NCBI RefSeq assembly: GCF_022179765.1
Contig: NZ_BPRE01000003.1
Coordinates: 124,001-188,000, forward strand
Source: Methylorubrum suomiense
GTDB taxonomy: Bacteria > Pseudomonadota > Alphaproteobacteria > Rhizobiales > Beijerinckiaceae
Length of the DNA: 64,000 bases
Direction of reading: 5' to 3'
Position numbers and translations under genes: made by a program. The notes below the pieces were generated by a model. It was not told the DNA's origin. It searched no databases and was given only the letters and a program-made list of their open reading frames with translations. Shown here one piece after another: positions 9,900-20,357 of this stretch; position 1 is the stretch's first letter, and each line of letters opens with the position of its first letter.

Positions 9900-10820
9900 T
9901 CAGGTCTGCCACACGCGGGGCATCGGCACCCCGCGATAGGCGGTCAGGAAGCGCGCGGCCAGCCCGCGCAGGGCGCCGACTTCCGGGCCGAGGAAACGCA
10001 GGGCGAGATGCCCGTTCCAGGCACTCGCCGCGGCCTCGGTGACGCCGGGATTCGCCGCCTCGAGGCAGGCGCGGGCCTCCTCGATCCGGCCCTCGGCGCC
10101 GGGCGAGACATCGAGGATCGTGCCCATCGCCCGCGCGCCGCCGCCGATGGCGGAGCGGGCGAGCAGGTCCGAGACCCGGCCTTCGAGCCGCACGGTGTCG
10201 GCGTAGACGAGGCGTCCGCCCCGGCGCACCCGCCAGACATCCTCGAACAAGGCCTCCTGCAGCGTCTCGCCCCGAGCGACGCGGCCGAAGGCGACGATCT
10301 CGGCGATGAGGAGGCCGGCATCCCCGGCCAGATCCGCCTCGAAGTTCCGGCGCAGGCGCGCCCGGTCGAACAGGATCGTCTCCTGCGGCAGCCAGGCGAG
10401 GCGGGCGCCGGCCCCGAGGTCGAGGCGGTTGTGCACATGGCTCACCGGGCCGTCGGAACGGTAGACCTTCTCCGCCGCCACCGTGGTCAGGACGAGCGCG
10501 GCGCCCGGATCGAGCCGGGCGGATACCGAAAAGGCGTCGCCGCAGGCGATGCCGCCCGCGTTGTTGACGAGGATGCCCTCCATCGTCCCGGCCTCCCGGG
10601 GGAAGCGCAGCCGCGAGGGGCCGGATTCCGCGAGATCCTTCAGCCGCGTCGGCCCGTTGGCCGTGGCCGGGCCGACATGGAGATCGATCTGGCCGCGCGA
10701 GCGCTGCCGCGATGGGGGGGCGGGAGGGGATGGGACGGCGTGGATGGTCGGACTCTCGCGGCGGGCGTTCGGCCCTTCCTGGCGCGGACGCGCCCGCCGG
10801 GCAACAATGTCGTCTCCCAC
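9900..10820 (-). CDS. ureD: Urease accessory protein UreD
   Basis: A scaffold protein that binds apo-urease and recruits UreF and UreG. Family features include GPTRLKDLAESGPSRLRFPR (about 56-75), NNAGGIACGDAFSV (about 86-99), TTVAAEKVYRS and the central LPQETILFDRARLRR segment. The annotated frame is 306 aa, with about 45 poorly conserved Arg/Pro-rich N-terminal residues, so the true start may be internal (a Met at residue 79 is too late; a GTG or TTG between is possible). It begins the ureD-ureAB pair, directly downstream of a family-A repeat and amiE. Confidence 0.93.
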   Translation of the reverse strand: MGDDIVARRARPRQEGPNARRESPTIHAVPSPPAPPSRQRSRGQIDLHVGPATANGPTRLKDLAESGPSRLRFPREAGTMEGILVNNAGGIACGDAFSVSARLDPGAALVLTTVAAEKVYRSDGPVSHVHNRLDLGAGARLAWLPQETILFDRARLRRNFEADLAGDAGLLIAEIVAFGRVARGETLQEALFEDVWRVRRGGRLVYADTVRLEGRVSDLLARSAIGGGARAMGTILDVSPGAEGRIEEARACLEAANPGVTEAAASAWNGHLALRFLGPEVGALRGLAARFLTAYRGVPMPRVWQT

Positions 10821-10828
10821 CCCTCCCC

Positions 10829-10938
10829 CTCATCCTGAGGTGCTCAGCCGAAGGCTGAGCCTCGAAGGAGGGCTCCAGGGATCGCTGAGACTTCTGGAGT
10901 CCTCCTTCGAGGCCGCTGACGCGGCACCTCAGGATGAG
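10829..10938. repeat. Dispersed palindromic repeat, family A, copy 2
   Basis: A 110-bp copy that begins TCATCCTGAGGTGCTCAGC and ends GCACCTCAGGATGAG, with the same inner arms as the copy at 3606. It fills most of the gap between amiE and ureD, so it could act as a processing or attenuation hairpin in the amide/urease transcript. Confidence 0.9.
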
Positions 10939-10966
10939 GCTGTGGGTGAGAGGGCGCTTTCGCGCC

Positions 10967-12019
10967 TTAGCGCGGGTCGGGCGGCCCCTCCCCCTTGCCG
11001 ACGAAGGGGATGCCCTCGATCGGGCATTCCTCGGTGCCGACGCTGGAGCGGGTGATGGCGCGCACGGCGTCGCGGGTGGCGTCGGGGTCCTCGATCCAGC
11101 GGCGGTAGAAGTCGTAGGGGCATTCCGACATCCCGTGCCGGTTCTCCTTCGAGTTGATCATGCCGGTATAGCCGCGGTGGAGCAGCTTGAAGAGGTGGTT
11201 CTCCGACTGGCCGTGGGCGCGGAAGTCGCGGATCAGGAACTTCGAGAGCGCCGCGTACTGGATGCCCATCTCCTCCTCGCCGCACTCGCCGAGCGTGCGG
11301 CCGTCGAAGCCGATGATCGCCGAGTGGCCGAAATAGCTGTAGACGCCGTCGAACCCGGCCGCGTTGGCGACCGCGACGTAGGTGTTGTTGGCGAAGGCCA
11401 TCGCCTTCGAGATCAGAACCTGCTGCTCTTTCGCCGGATACATGTAGCCCTGGCAGCGGATGATGAGTTCCGCGCCGCGCATGGCGCAGTCGCGCCAGAT
11501 CTCGGGGTAATTGCCGTCGTCGCAGATGATGAGGCTCACCTTGAGCCCCTTCGGACCGTCCGAGACGTAGGTGCGGTCGCCCGGATACCAGCCTTCGATC
11601 GGCGTCCAGGGCATGATCTTGCGGTATTTCTGGACGATCTCGCCCTGGTCGTTCATCAGGATGAGCGTGTTGTAGGGAGCCTTGTGCGGGTGCTCCTCGT
11701 GCCGCTCGCCGGTGAGCGAGAATACGCCCCAGACCTTCGCCTTCCGGCAGGCATCGGCGAAGATGTCCGTTTCCGCACCCGGGATGCTGGACGCGGTTTC
11801 GTACATCTCGCCCGCATCGTACATGATGCCGTGGGTCGAATACTCCGGAAAAATCACGAGATCGAGGCCGGGCAGACCCGCCTTCATCCCGATGATCATG
11901 TCGCCGATCTTCTTGGCGTTCTCGAGTACCTCGGCCTTCGTGTGCAGGCGGGGCATCTTGTAGTTCACGACGGCTACGCCGACGCTGTCCTGGCTCGATG
12001 AGATGTCGCCGTGCATCAT
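10967..12019 (-). CDS. amiE: Aliphatic amidase
   Basis: A 350-aa nitrilase-superfamily enzyme hydrolysing short aliphatic amides such as acetamide and propionamide to the acid and ammonia. With the ATG at 12017-12019 the catalytic triad falls exactly at the positions used for Pseudomonas AmiE: Glu59 (VIFPEYS), Lys134 (KYRKIMPW) and Cys166 ([14 protein letters not shown]). The N-terminus [20 protein letters not shown] is highly conserved. GGAGGA lies seven bases before the chosen ATG, better than the upstream GTG at 12034. The close match favours amidase over the related formamidase AmiF. Its position between the porin and ureD links it to the amide/urea import locus. Confidence 0.96.
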   Translation of the reverse strand: MMHGDISSSQDSVGVAVVNYKMPRLHTKAEVLENAKKIGDMIIGMKAGLPGLDLVIFPEYSTHGIMYDAGEMYETASSIPGAETDIFADACRKAKVWGVFSLTGERHEEHPHKAPYNTLILMNDQGEIVQKYRKIMPWTPIEGWYPGDRTYVSDGPKGLKVSLIICDDGNYPEIWRDCAMRGAELIIRCQGYMYPAKEQQVLISKAMAFANNTYVAVANAAGFDGVYSYFGHSAIIGFDGRTLGECGEEEMGIQYAALSKFLIRDFRAHGQSENHLFKLLHRGYTGMINSKENRHGMSECPYDFYRRWIEDPDATRDAVRAITRSSVGTEECPIEGIPFVGKGEGPPDPR

Positions 12020-12053
12020 GGCATGTTCCTCCACGCTGAACTGATGGTTGGGA

Positions 12054-12076
12054 GGGCCGCGGTTCGTCCGCGGCCC
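12054..12076 (-). terminator. Strong GC hairpin between porin gene and amiE
   Basis: GGGCCGCGG-TTCGT-CCGCGGCCC is a 9-bp perfect stem with a 5-nt loop, lying in the 73 bp between the OprB-like porin stop and the amiE start. There is no U-run on the minus strand, so it is more likely an mRNA stability or partial attenuation element than a classical terminator. Confidence 0.5.
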
Positions 12077-12092
12077 CGAATGCGGCTGGGCT

Positions 12093-13565
12093 TCAGCCTG
12101 GGGCGAGGCCGAGGAGGGTTCCCAGCGGAACGACGAGGGTGAAGCCGCCGTAGAAGCCGTCCTTGGCGCGCCGGGGGGTGTAGGGGTTCCAGAACGAGTT
12201 GGGGTTGACGACGTACTGGACCACCGGCTCGAGGATCACGCCCTTGCCGATGTCGAGATGGGCGTTGGCCTCGAAGATGAACTTGTCGCGCGAGTAGGGC
12301 GCGCCCGAACCGCCGGCGATGAAGTTCGCGTCGGCCAGGAACTGGGTGTAGTTCTCGTTCAGGCGCTGCCAGTTGACCTTGAGCCCGTAGGTGTCGTTGG
12401 GCCGGCTCTGGTCGGGGGCTTCCAACAGCACGCCGAAGAACGAGTTGAAGCGGATCGGGATGGTCGGGTCGAAGGCGTAGCCGGTGCCGGTGTAGAGCGA
12501 GACCGCGGTGGGGTGCAGGTTGACGTCGCCCTTGGTGATCAGCCCGCCATCGGCGCGCCAGACCGTCTGCTTGCCGGTGAGCACGACGCCGGAGGTGCCG
12601 GCCTTCTGCAGCACCGGGGCGCCGGGGTTGAGGCCCTTGGAGGTGCCGAAGATGGTCTTGAAGTTGTCGTCGTGGTCGGCGGTGTTGACGAAGCCGGTGA
12701 GCGAGACGCGGCCGGGATAGGCGGTGAGGGAGTAGTCGGTCTTGGTGCCGATCTCGGTCATGACCAGCGCCCCGGCGATGCGCTCGTAGCCGAAATCGTA
12801 GCCCGACAGGACGTTGGTGTTGGGGTTCACGGTGAAGGCGCCGGCCTGGATGTAGCTGGTGGGCGAGAACTGGTAGGCGGCGTTGGCGCCCCAGACGGCG
12901 AAGAGGGGCGAGGTGAAGCCGGCGTTGAAGTAGAACAGGTCCTGGAAGCAGGAGTTGATCGAGTTGCACGGCGGCAGGCCGTAGTAGCGGTCGGGATGGG
13001 TGCGCCCGAGTTCGACGACGAGGCGGTCGTCGAGGAGCTTCTGCTCGTAGGTGAGGAGCGAGAGGCGGTTGTTGTTGGGGGTGTAGGGCGGCTGGTAGCC
13101 GACCGTGGTGTCGCCGATATCGGCGGCCATGTTGAGGTTGCGCACCAGGCCGAAGAAGGTCTGGGTGAACTTGATGGTGCCGCCGCTGATATTGGCCAGC
13201 CGCTGCATGTCGGCGCTCATGGAGAGCACGAAATAGGCGGAGTTGGACTGCTCGCCGGGGCGCAGGCCCATGGTCGGGTTGGCTTGGTAGAAGTCGTAGA
13301 TGTTGACGTCGAAGGTCAGGCCGCGGGCGGCCATGTCGGTGGCCCAGGGGGCGAGCGGACCGACGCGGACGGGGTCGGCGGGCTTGGCGGCGATGTTGGG
13401 ATCGGTGCGCGGCTGGGTCTGATCGTTGAGCTGGCCCACCGGCGAGGGCTGCTGCGCCTGCGCCGCCGTCCCGCCAAAAGCCAGACCCGCGGCCAGAAGC
13501 GCGGCGGCGCCGAGGCCGGTTCTCCCTCGGCGGGGTCTCTGTGTTCGTGTCGTCGCATGCTGCAT
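12093..13565 (-). CDS. OprB-family carbohydrate-selective-type outer membrane porin
   Basis: About 490 aa with a cleavable signal (Arg-rich start, then [20 protein letters not shown]). The rest has alternating beta-strand character and ends in [16 protein letters not shown]. The features resemble the OprB porin family: [23 protein letters not shown] near 85-107 and [25 protein letters not shown] in the middle, with a pair of Cys. The first ATG at 13604 is less likely than that at 13563-13565, which is preceded by GGGGAT and gives a proper signal peptide. In this locus it most plausibly lets urea or short amides across the outer membrane, like FmdC of Methylophilus; that substrate is inference. 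Confidence 0.85.
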   Translation of the reverse strand: MQHATTRTQRPRRGRTGLGAAALLAAGLAFGGTAAQAQQPSPVGQLNDQTQPRTDPNIAAKPADPVRVGPLAPWATDMAARGLTFDVNIYDFYQANPTMGLRPGEQSNSAYFVLSMSADMQRLANISGGTIKFTQTFFGLVRNLNMAADIGDTTVGYQPPYTPNNNRLSLLTYEQKLLDDRLVVELGRTHPDRYYGLPPCNSINSCFQDLFYFNAGFTSPLFAVWGANAAYQFSPTSYIQAGAFTVNPNTNVLSGYDFGYERIAGALVMTEIGTKTDYSLTAYPGRVSLTGFVNTADHDDNFKTIFGTSKGLNPGAPVLQKAGTSGVVLTGKQTVWRADGGLITKGDVNLHPTAVSLYTGTGYAFDPTIPIRFNSFFGVLLEAPDQSRPNDTYGLKVNWQRLNENYTQFLADANFIAGGSGAPYSRDKFIFEANAHLDIGKGVILEPVVQYVVNPNSFWNPYTPRRAKDGFYGGFTLVVPLGTLLGLAPG

Positions 13566-13815
13566 CGTCAATCCCCAACCCATGGTCTGCGCCGGCTGTC
13601 CCACGGGCTGGATGCCCGCTTGTCGCGTCGGCCGGCGGCTCCCTCGCGGAGCGGTTTCGTCTGCGAAAACATCCTCCCGGATGGCGCGCGTCGGCCCGTT
13701 CGGGCTCGTCCGCGGGAGGGGCCGGATCGCGCCGACCGCCCCGATGCTGTGTCCCCACCCGCGCCCTCATCCTGAGGGGGCGGGTGGGAGGTCTTCGGCG
13801 CTAGGCTCTTGTGCC

Positions 13816-13861
13816 GCATCGGCTTTTTACGAGAGCCGGCGCCCACCTTTCGGGCCGATGC
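13816..13861. repeat. Dispersed 46-bp palindromic element, family B, copy 1
   Basis: GCATCGGC and GCCGATGC arms enclose a conserved core that includes GCCCACCTTTCGGG. The same element occurs inverted at 44563-44608, inside a coding region at 36789-36835, and degenerately at 43029-43068. This copy lies downstream of fmdB. Confidence 0.85.
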
Positions 13862-14179
13862 TCAGTGGCTGATCATCCAGGGCCGCGCGTTCGGGAAGCT
13901 CTTGGCGGCGGCCGGTGCGGTCGCCGCCTTCTTGGGCGAGCAGCAGCCGCAGCCCGCCCCGTGGCTGCCGGAGCGCCGCGGCGCGTGGCGGCTGCGCTCG
14001 TTGGTGGCGTGCGCCGCCTTGAGCCCCGCATCCATGCCGGAGATCCGCGGGGCGGTGAGGAAGGCGCGCTGGCATTCCCCGCCGCAATCGGGGCAATCGT
14101 GCGGGTCCTTGAACTGCGCCATCGGGCGCAGCACCGTGAACGGTCCGCAGGATTCGCAGGAATAGTCGTAGACCGGCAT
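13862..14179 (-). CDS. fmdB: FmdB-type zinc-ribbon protein
   Basis: A 105-aa protein with the FmdB zinc-ribbon domain: MPVYDYSCESCG at the start and CPDCGGEC at about 29-36 supply the four Cys, as in the family. The C-terminal 50 residues are basic and contain a second cysteine cluster GCGCCSPKK. In Methylophilus, FmdB was proposed to regulate the formamidase and amide transport genes, but how it acts is not settled. It begins 2 bp after the fmdA stop and is surely co-transcribed. The second Cys cluster is a possible extra metal site. Confidence 0.9.
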   Translation of the reverse strand: MPVYDYSCESCGPFTVLRPMAQFKDPHDCPDCGGECQRAFLTAPRISGMDAGLKAAHATNERSRHAPRRSGSHGAGCGCCSPKKAATAPAAAKSFPNARPWMISH

Positions 14180-14181
14180 GA

Positions 14182-15411
14182 TCAGAGATCCGGCGACAGC
14201 GGCATCTGGACCGAACCGTCGAGGAACTTCGTCGGTCCCGCGGCGGAGGGGTTGATGTCGAAATCGAAGATGCCGGTCGGAATCCAGAGCGTCGCGCAGG
14301 CGTTCGGGATGTCGACGACGCCGGAGATGTGGCCCTGGACCGGGGCGGTGCCGAGGATCGAGTAGGCCTGCGCCCCCGAATACCCGAACTTCTTCAAGTA
14401 CTCGATCGCATTGAGACAGGCCTGGCGATAGGCGACCGTCACGTCGAGGTAGTGCTGCTTGCCGTATTCATCGACGGAGACACCCTCGAAGATCAGGTGA
14501 TCGTCGTATTTCGGGGTGACCGGCGACGGCTTGAAGATCGGGTTCTTGATCCCGTACTTCGCCATGCCGTCCTTGATCAGGCTGACCTTGAGGTGGACCC
14601 AGCCCGCCATCTCGATGGCGCCGCAGAAGGTGATCTCGCCGTCGCCCTGGCTGAAATGCAGGTCGCCCATCGAGAGGCCGGCCCCCGGCACGTAGACCGG
14701 GAAGTAGATCTTCGAGCCGCGCGAGAGATCCTTGATGTCGCAATTGCCGCCGTGCTCGCGCCCCGGCACCGTGCGGGCACCGGTCGCCGCCGCGTTGTCC
14801 TTCGCCTCGCCCTTGAGCCGGCCCATATGCGCGGTCGGGCCGAAGGGAAGCGTCGCCAGCGCCGGCACCCGCTCCGGATTGGTGTCGAACAGCGCCTTCT
14901 CGCGGGTGTTCCAGGTCTCCAGCATCTTCGGATCGGGCAGGCAGCCGATCAGGCCGGGATGGATCAGGCCGGGGAAGCGCACGCCGGGGACGTGGCGCGA
15001 CTTGGTGAACATGCCCTCGAAGTCCCAGATCGACTTCTGGGCCTGGGGGAAGTGCTCGTCGAGGAAGCCGCCGCCGTTGTTCTTCGAGAAGAAGCCGTTG
15101 AAGCCCCACTGCGATTCGGGCTTGGCGCCGATATCGAGGAGATCGACCACCAGCAGGTCGCCGGGCTCGGCGCCCTCGACCCCGATCGGGCCCGACAGGA
15201 AGTGGACGATCGACAGGTCGATGTCGCGCACGTCGTCGGCGGAATCGTTGTTCTTGATGAAGCCGCCGGTCCAGTCATAGGTCTCGACGATGAAGTCGTC
15301 GCCGGGCTTGACGGTGGCGACCATCGGGATGTCGGGGTGCCAGCGATTGTGCACCATGTCGTTGTCGTAGGCCGATTGCGTGAGATCGACCTTGATCAGC
15401 GTCTCGGGCAT
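14182..15411 (-). CDS. fmdA: Formamidase (acetamidase/formamidase family)
   Basis: A 409-aa cytoplasmic enzyme that hydrolyses formamide to formate and ammonia. It is closely like Methylophilus methylotrophus FmdA: MPETLIKVDL start, HNRWHPDIPMVATVKPGDDF at 21-40, the GREHGGNCDIKDLSRGSKIYFPV region at about 217-239, LHFSQGDGEITFCGAIEMAG at about 251-270, and the C-terminal DFDINPSA. Length is typical. For a methylotroph formate is also an energy source. The gene is followed at once by fmdB and preceded by a MetX-like hydrolase in the urt operon direction. Confidence 0.96.
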   Translation of the reverse strand: MPETLIKVDLTQSAYDNDMVHNRWHPDIPMVATVKPGDDFIVETYDWTGGFIKNNDSADDVRDIDLSIVHFLSGPIGVEGAEPGDLLVVDLLDIGAKPESQWGFNGFFSKNNGGGFLDEHFPQAQKSIWDFEGMFTKSRHVPGVRFPGLIHPGLIGCLPDPKMLETWNTREKALFDTNPERVPALATLPFGPTAHMGRLKGEAKDNAAATGARTVPGREHGGNCDIKDLSRGSKIYFPVYVPGAGLSMGDLHFSQGDGEITFCGAIEMAGWVHLKVSLIKDGMAKYGIKNPIFKPSPVTPKYDDHLIFEGVSVDEYGKQHYLDVTVAYRQACLNAIEYLKKFGYSGAQAYSILGTAPVQGHISGVVDIPNACATLWIPTGIFDFDINPSAAGPTKFLDGSVQMPLSPDL

Positions 15412-15576
15412 GTCCTTCGCGCGCTCCTCTTGGATTTTGTCCAGCCGTCCCCGTTGCGTGTCCGGTGGTTGCCCGGCCGCCCCGGCGGATCGTCGATCGT
15501 TCGTTCTTCGTGCATCCGGCGCAGCGAGCGCCGGACCGGTGCGGGCGGGCCGCTGGGGGCGCCCCGCCGAGGGTGT

Positions 15577-16593
15577 TCAGCGCGCGAGCAGCTCCTTCAG
15601 GGCCGCGTCGAGCACCCGGATGTCGTCGGGCGAGGTTCCGGGGCCACCCGCGAAGTGGCCCCAATCGGTCTCGACCGTGCGCAGCTCGGCGTTCGGCATG
15701 TGCGAGACCTCGATGGCGCTGTCTTCCGGGGGGAAGTACAGGTCGGTCGAGGCCGGCATCACGATCGCCTTGGCCTTGATGGCCCCCAGCGCCTTGGCAA
15801 AATCGCCGCCGTAGAGCGCGTTGTTCGCGATGTCGCCGTTCTGCCAGGTCCAGAGCATGGCAAGCAGGTTGTTGGCATCCTTCGCCAGCAGCCAGCCTTC
15901 CCAGAAGCCGACGAGGAAATCCTCCAGCGAGGCGTAGCCCAGCCGCTTCAGGTCGCCCTCGGTCCGGTAGAAGGTCTGCGACAGGCCCCAGCCGGCATAG
16001 ACCCGGGCGGCGGCGCGCAGGCCCTTCTGCGGCTGCGCCGTGTAGAAGCCGTCGGCGAAGGCGGCATCCGCCTGAAGCGCCGCCTTGACGCCCTCCAGGA
16101 ACACGAAGTTGTGCCGCGAGCACTTGGCCGAGCCCTGGAAGGGCAGGATGCGCTCGACCATGTCCGGGAACAGGGCGCCCCAGTGGAAGGTCTGGAGCGC
16201 GCCCATCGACCAGCCGGTCACCAGCCGGATCCGCTCGATGCCGAACATCTCCGTGACCAGCCGGTGCTGCTGCATCACGTTGTCGTAGGCCGTCACCTTG
16301 GGGAAGCGCGGCCCGTCGAAGGGCGCGGGCGTGTTGCTCGGCGACGAGGACAACCCGTTGCCGAACATGTTCGGCACGATGATGAAGTACCGCTCCGGGT
16401 CGAGCGCCCGGCCCGGCCCGATCAGCCACTCGTTCTCGGTGTGCTGACCCGAATACCAGGTCGGGTAGACGATGACGTTGTCCTTGGCGGCGTTGAGGGT
16501 GCCGTAGGTCTTGTAGGCGAGCTTCGCGTCGCGGATCGTCTGCCGGGACTGCAGGACGACGTCGCCGAGTTCGAAGATGTCGTAATCGGCCAT
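15577..16593 (-). CDS. Alpha/beta hydrolase of the homoserine O-acetyltransferase-like family
   Basis: A 338-aa alpha/beta-hydrolase of the MetX-like family. The nucleophile elbow is GWSMG with Ser129, the acid is probably the Asp in PASTDLYFPPED (about 280), and the His is in DWGHFAGG (about 317). It has the MetX landmark segments YKTYGTLNAAKDNVIVYPTW and FGNGLSSSPSNT. True MetX proteins have a longer lid and work in methionine synthesis. Shorter relatives beside amide or formamide genes have no proven role and could be acyltransferases, esterases or amide hydrolases. It lies 11 bp downstream of urtE. The ATG at 16591-16593 gives the standard MADYDIFELGDV start. Confidence 0.85.
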   Translation of the reverse strand: MADYDIFELGDVVLQSRQTIRDAKLAYKTYGTLNAAKDNVIVYPTWYSGQHTENEWLIGPGRALDPERYFIIVPNMFGNGLSSSPSNTPAPFDGPRFPKVTAYDNVMQQHRLVTEMFGIERIRLVTGWSMGALQTFHWGALFPDMVERILPFQGSAKCSRHNFVFLEGVKAALQADAAFADGFYTAQPQKGLRAAARVYAGWGLSQTFYRTEGDLKRLGYASLEDFLVGFWEGWLLAKDANNLLAMLWTWQNGDIANNALYGGDFAKALGAIKAKAIVMPASTDLYFPPEDSAIEVSHMPNAELRTVETDWGHFAGGPGTSPDDIRVLDAALKELLAR

Positions 16594-16604
16594 TCCGATC
16601 CCCC

Positions 16605-17354
16605 TCACACCGACAGGAAGCGGGCGACCTGCGCCTCGTCGATGTCGGCCCGCAGGGATTCGTGGACGATCGAGCCGTTCTCGATGACGAGCACCCGGTC
16701 GGCCACGTCCATGGCGAAGCTCAGCACCTGCTCGGACACGACGATGGAGAGGCCGCGCTCGTCGCGGATCTTCTTGAGCGTCCGGCCCATCTCGCGGATG
16801 ATCGAGGGCTGGATGCCCTCGGTCGGCTCGTCGAGGAGGAGCACCTTGGGGTTGCTGGCCAGCGCCCGGGCGATGGCGAGCTGCTGCTGCTGGCCGCCCG
16901 AGAGGTTGCCGCCGCGCCGTCCCTTCATCTCCAGGAGCACCGGGAACATCGTGTAGAGGTCCTGCGGCACCTTGCGCGATCCGGTGACAGTGAGACCGGT
17001 CTCGATGTTCTCCTGCACCGTCATGGTCGAGAAGATCATCCGGCCCTGCGGCACGTAGGCGAGGCCGGCGGCAACGCGGGCATGGCTCTTCATCGCCGTC
17101 ACGTCGGTGCCCTCGACGGTGATCCGGCCCGACTTCGTCGGCACGATGCCCATCAGGGTCTTCATGAGCGTCGACTTGCCCATGCCGTTGCGGCCCATCA
17201 CGGCGACGATCTCGCCGGGAGCGACAGAGATGTCGATGCCGTGCAGCACCTCGCTCTGGCCATAGGCCGAATGAAGGTCGGAGATCGCCAGCATCGGGGC
17301 GGCGCCGGCCATGACCGGCGGCACGGGTGAGATGTGGGAAGCGGTCTGAAGCAT
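16605..17354 (-). CDS. urtE: Urea/short-amide ABC transporter ATP-binding protein UrtE
   Basis: A 249-aa LivF-like ATPase, one of two energising the urea importer. Walker A is GRNGMGKST (about 54-62), the signature is LSGGQQQQLAIARAL (about 151-165), Walker B is VLLLDEPTEGIQP (about 171-183), and the switch region is VVSEQ. The GRNGMGKSTLMKTLMG and DEPTEGIQPSII segments are typical of UrtE rather than of amino-acid LivF. The start at 17352-17354 follows the urtD stop by 14 bp. Confidence 0.96.
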   Translation of the reverse strand: MLQTASHISPVPPVMAGAAPMLAISDLHSAYGQSEVLHGIDISVAPGEIVAVMGRNGMGKSTLMKTLMGIVPTKSGRITVEGTDVTAMKSHARVAAGLAYVPQGRMIFSTMTVQENIETGLTVTGSRKVPQDLYTMFPVLLEMKGRRGGNLSGGQQQQLAIARALASNPKVLLLDEPTEGIQPSIIREMGRTLKKIRDERGLSIVVSEQVLSFAMDVADRVLVIENGSIVHESLRADIDEAQVARFLSV

Positions 17355-17368
17355 CGATTCCACGTCCT

Positions 17369-18154
<786 letters not shown>

Positions 18155-18165
18155 GGGTCTCGTCC

Positions 18166-19362
18166 TCACTCGGCGGGGGCGCCGTGGGCCGGCAGCACGG
18201 GGGTGGGGGTCGGCGCGAGGCCCTTGGCCTTGCGGAACAGGCGGGGCTCGACATGCTCGCGCCAGAGGCCGGCGAGACCGTTGGGGAAGGCGAGCACCAC
18301 GGCGATGAACAGGGCGCCGAGGCCGAACAGCCAGAGATCGGGGAAGCTCTCGGAGAACGAGGTCTTGGCGAAGTTGACCAGCAGCGTGCCCCAGACGGCG
18401 CCGAACAGCGACATCCGCCCGCCGACCGCGGCGTAGATCACCATCTCGATCGAGGGCACGATGCCGACGAAGGAGGGCGACATGAACCCGACCTGGAGGG
18501 TGAACATCGCGCCGCCCACCGCCGCGAAGGCCGCGGCCAGGCAGAAGGCGAACACCTTGAAGCCGGCGACCGAGTAGCCCGAGAACCGGACCCGGTCCTC
18601 CTTCTCGCGCATGGCGACGAGGATGCGACCGAGCTTCGACTTCTTCACGTACTGCGCCATGAGGATACAGCCGAGGAGGAGCCCGCCGTTGACGAAGTAG
18701 AGGATGACCTTCGCGCTGTCGGTGCGGATGTCCCAGCCGTGGAGGGTGCGCAGGTCGGTGATGCCGTTGATGCCGCCGGTATAGCCCTGCTGGCCGACGA
18801 TCAGGATCGTCAGGATCGCGGCGATCGCCTGGGTGATGATGGCGAAGTAGGTGCCCCCGACGCGCCGCTTGAACATCGCCACCGAGATGATGAAGGCGAA
18901 GGCCACCGGCACCGCGATCACGAGGAGAAGCGTCAGCGGCAGGGAGTGGAACGGCTGCCAGAACCAGGGGAGCGACGTGATCTGGTTCCAGTCCATGAAG
19001 TCGGGAATGCCCGGCGTCGACTGGATTTTCGTATTTTCGACACTTGAAGCTTCGAGCTTCAAGTACATCGCCATGCAATAGCCGCCGAGGCCGAAGAAGA
19101 CGCCCTGTCCCAGCGACAGGATGCCGGCATAGCCCCAGCAGATCACGAGGCCGAGGGCGACGAAGGCGTAGGTGAGGTACTTGCCCACCAGGTTGAGGCG
19201 GAAGCCGTCGAGGACGAGCGGCAGGACCACCAGGATCACGCCGGCCAGGAGCAGCAGGCTCACCCACTCGATCGGCTTCATGAAGGGGTTGTCGTTGACG
19301 GTGACCGCCTTCGACAGGCTCTGCAGAGAGCTCTTCTCGGGGCTCGTTTTCGGGCTCGTCAT
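18166..19362 (-). CDS. urtC: Urea/short-amide ABC transporter permease UrtC
   Basis: A 398-aa LivM-type inner-membrane permease with about ten membrane segments. UrtC landmarks are CWGYAGILSLGQGVFFGLGGYCMAMYL split around residue 74-100, the GTYFAIITQAIAAILTI stretch, GYTGGINGITDL, and FGAVWGTLLVNFAKT near the end. It pairs with UrtB to form the channel. The start MTSPKTSPEKSS is 14 bp after the urtB stop. Confidence 0.96.
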   Translation of the reverse strand: MTSPKTSPEKSSLQSLSKAVTVNDNPFMKPIEWVSLLLLAGVILVVLPLVLDGFRLNLVGKYLTYAFVALGLVICWGYAGILSLGQGVFFGLGGYCMAMYLKLEASSVENTKIQSTPGIPDFMDWNQITSLPWFWQPFHSLPLTLLLVIAVPVAFAFIISVAMFKRRVGGTYFAIITQAIAAILTILIVGQQGYTGGINGITDLRTLHGWDIRTDSAKVILYFVNGGLLLGCILMAQYVKKSKLGRILVAMREKEDRVRFSGYSVAGFKVFAFCLAAAFAAVGGAMFTLQVGFMSPSFVGIVPSIEMVIYAAVGGRMSLFGAVWGTLLVNFAKTSFSESFPDLWLFGLGALFIAVVLAFPNGLAGLWREHVEPRLFRKAKGLAPTPTPVLPAHGAPAE

Positions 19363-19375
19363 CGGGGTGCGCTCC

Positions 19376-20302
19376 TCAGCGACGGACCTTGAGGGTGAAG
19401 AGGCCCTGCGGCCGCAGCATCAGGATCGCCACCACCGCGAGCAGGGTGAGCACCTTGGCCATCGAGCCGGAGAGGAAGAATTCGAGGGTCGACTGGGTCT
19501 GCGAGATCGAGAAGGCCGAGGCGATGGTGCCGAGCAGGCTGGCGGCGCCGCCGAAGACCACGATCAGGAAGGTGTCGACGATGTAGAGCTGGCCCGAGGT
19601 CGGCCCGGTGGAGCCGATCATGGTGAAGGCCGAGCCGGCGATGCCGGCAATGCCGCAGCCGAGGCCGAAGGTGTAGCGATCGACCTTCTCGGTATCGATG
19701 CCGACCGCGCCCGCCATTGAGCGGTTGCTCATCACCGCGCGGATCTGCGCGCCGAAGCGCGAGCGGTAGATCAGGACGGCGACGCCCAGCGTGATGACCG
19801 TGGTGACCGCGATCACGAACAGGCCGTTGATCTGCACCTCGATCGAATCGGTGACGGGGATCGAGCCCATCATCCAGGTCGGCAATTCCACGCCGACCTC
19901 GCGCGGGCCGATGATCGAGCGATAGGCCTGCTGCAGGATCAGCGAGAGGCCCCAGGTGGCGAGCAGCGTGTCGAGGGGGCGTTTGTAGAGATGCCGGATC
20001 AGCGCCCACTCGACCAGCATGCCCAAGGCCCCGGAGGCCAGGAACGCCAGCGCCATCGCGACGAAGAAGTAGGCGGAGAACAGCGCCGGAAGGTGCTCCT
20101 GGAAGAAGGTCGAGCATAGATAGGTGACGTAGGCGCCCAGGATCATGAACTCGCCGTGGGCCATGTTGATGACGCCCATCTGGCCGAAGATGATCGCCAG
20201 CCCCAGCGCCATCAGCACGTAGACCGAGAACAGGATCAGGCCCGCGAAGCCCTGCATCACGAAGATCGAGCTGAGGTCTGCGAGCGAGTAATCGCCGAAC
20301 AT
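19376..20302 (-). CDS. urtB: Urea/short-amide ABC transporter permease UrtB
   Basis: A 308-aa LivH-type permease with about eight hydrophobic segments. The conserved IFGQMGVINMAHGEFMILGA motif lies at about 38-57, followed by LDTLLATWGLSLILQQ and the cytoplasmic EAA-like loop with VFGGAASLLGTIASA near 250. This branch usually has a single long gene when UrtB carries an N-terminal extension; here it is the short form. It is separated from urtA by about 200 bp occupied by a family-A repeat. Confidence 0.96.
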   Translation of the reverse strand: MFGDYSLADLSSIFVMQGFAGLILFSVYVLMALGLAIIFGQMGVINMAHGEFMILGAYVTYLCSTFFQEHLPALFSAYFFVAMALAFLASGALGMLVEWALIRHLYKRPLDTLLATWGLSLILQQAYRSIIGPREVGVELPTWMMGSIPVTDSIEVQINGLFVIAVTTVITLGVAVLIYRSRFGAQIRAVMSNRSMAGAVGIDTEKVDRYTFGLGCGIAGIAGSAFTMIGSTGPTSGQLYIVDTFLIVVFGGAASLLGTIASAFSISQTQSTLEFFLSGSMAKVLTLLAVVAILMLRPQGLFTLKVRR

Positions 20303-20357
20303 GATTGGATCTCCGATCCGGCTGGCAATGGCTGCGAGCCGATCATCCCATCCGATC

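Noticed and set aside
13764..13782. Possible fifth family-A repeat
   Set aside because: Only the CTCATCCTGAGG end is present; the rest of the element is missing, so it was not listed as a copy.
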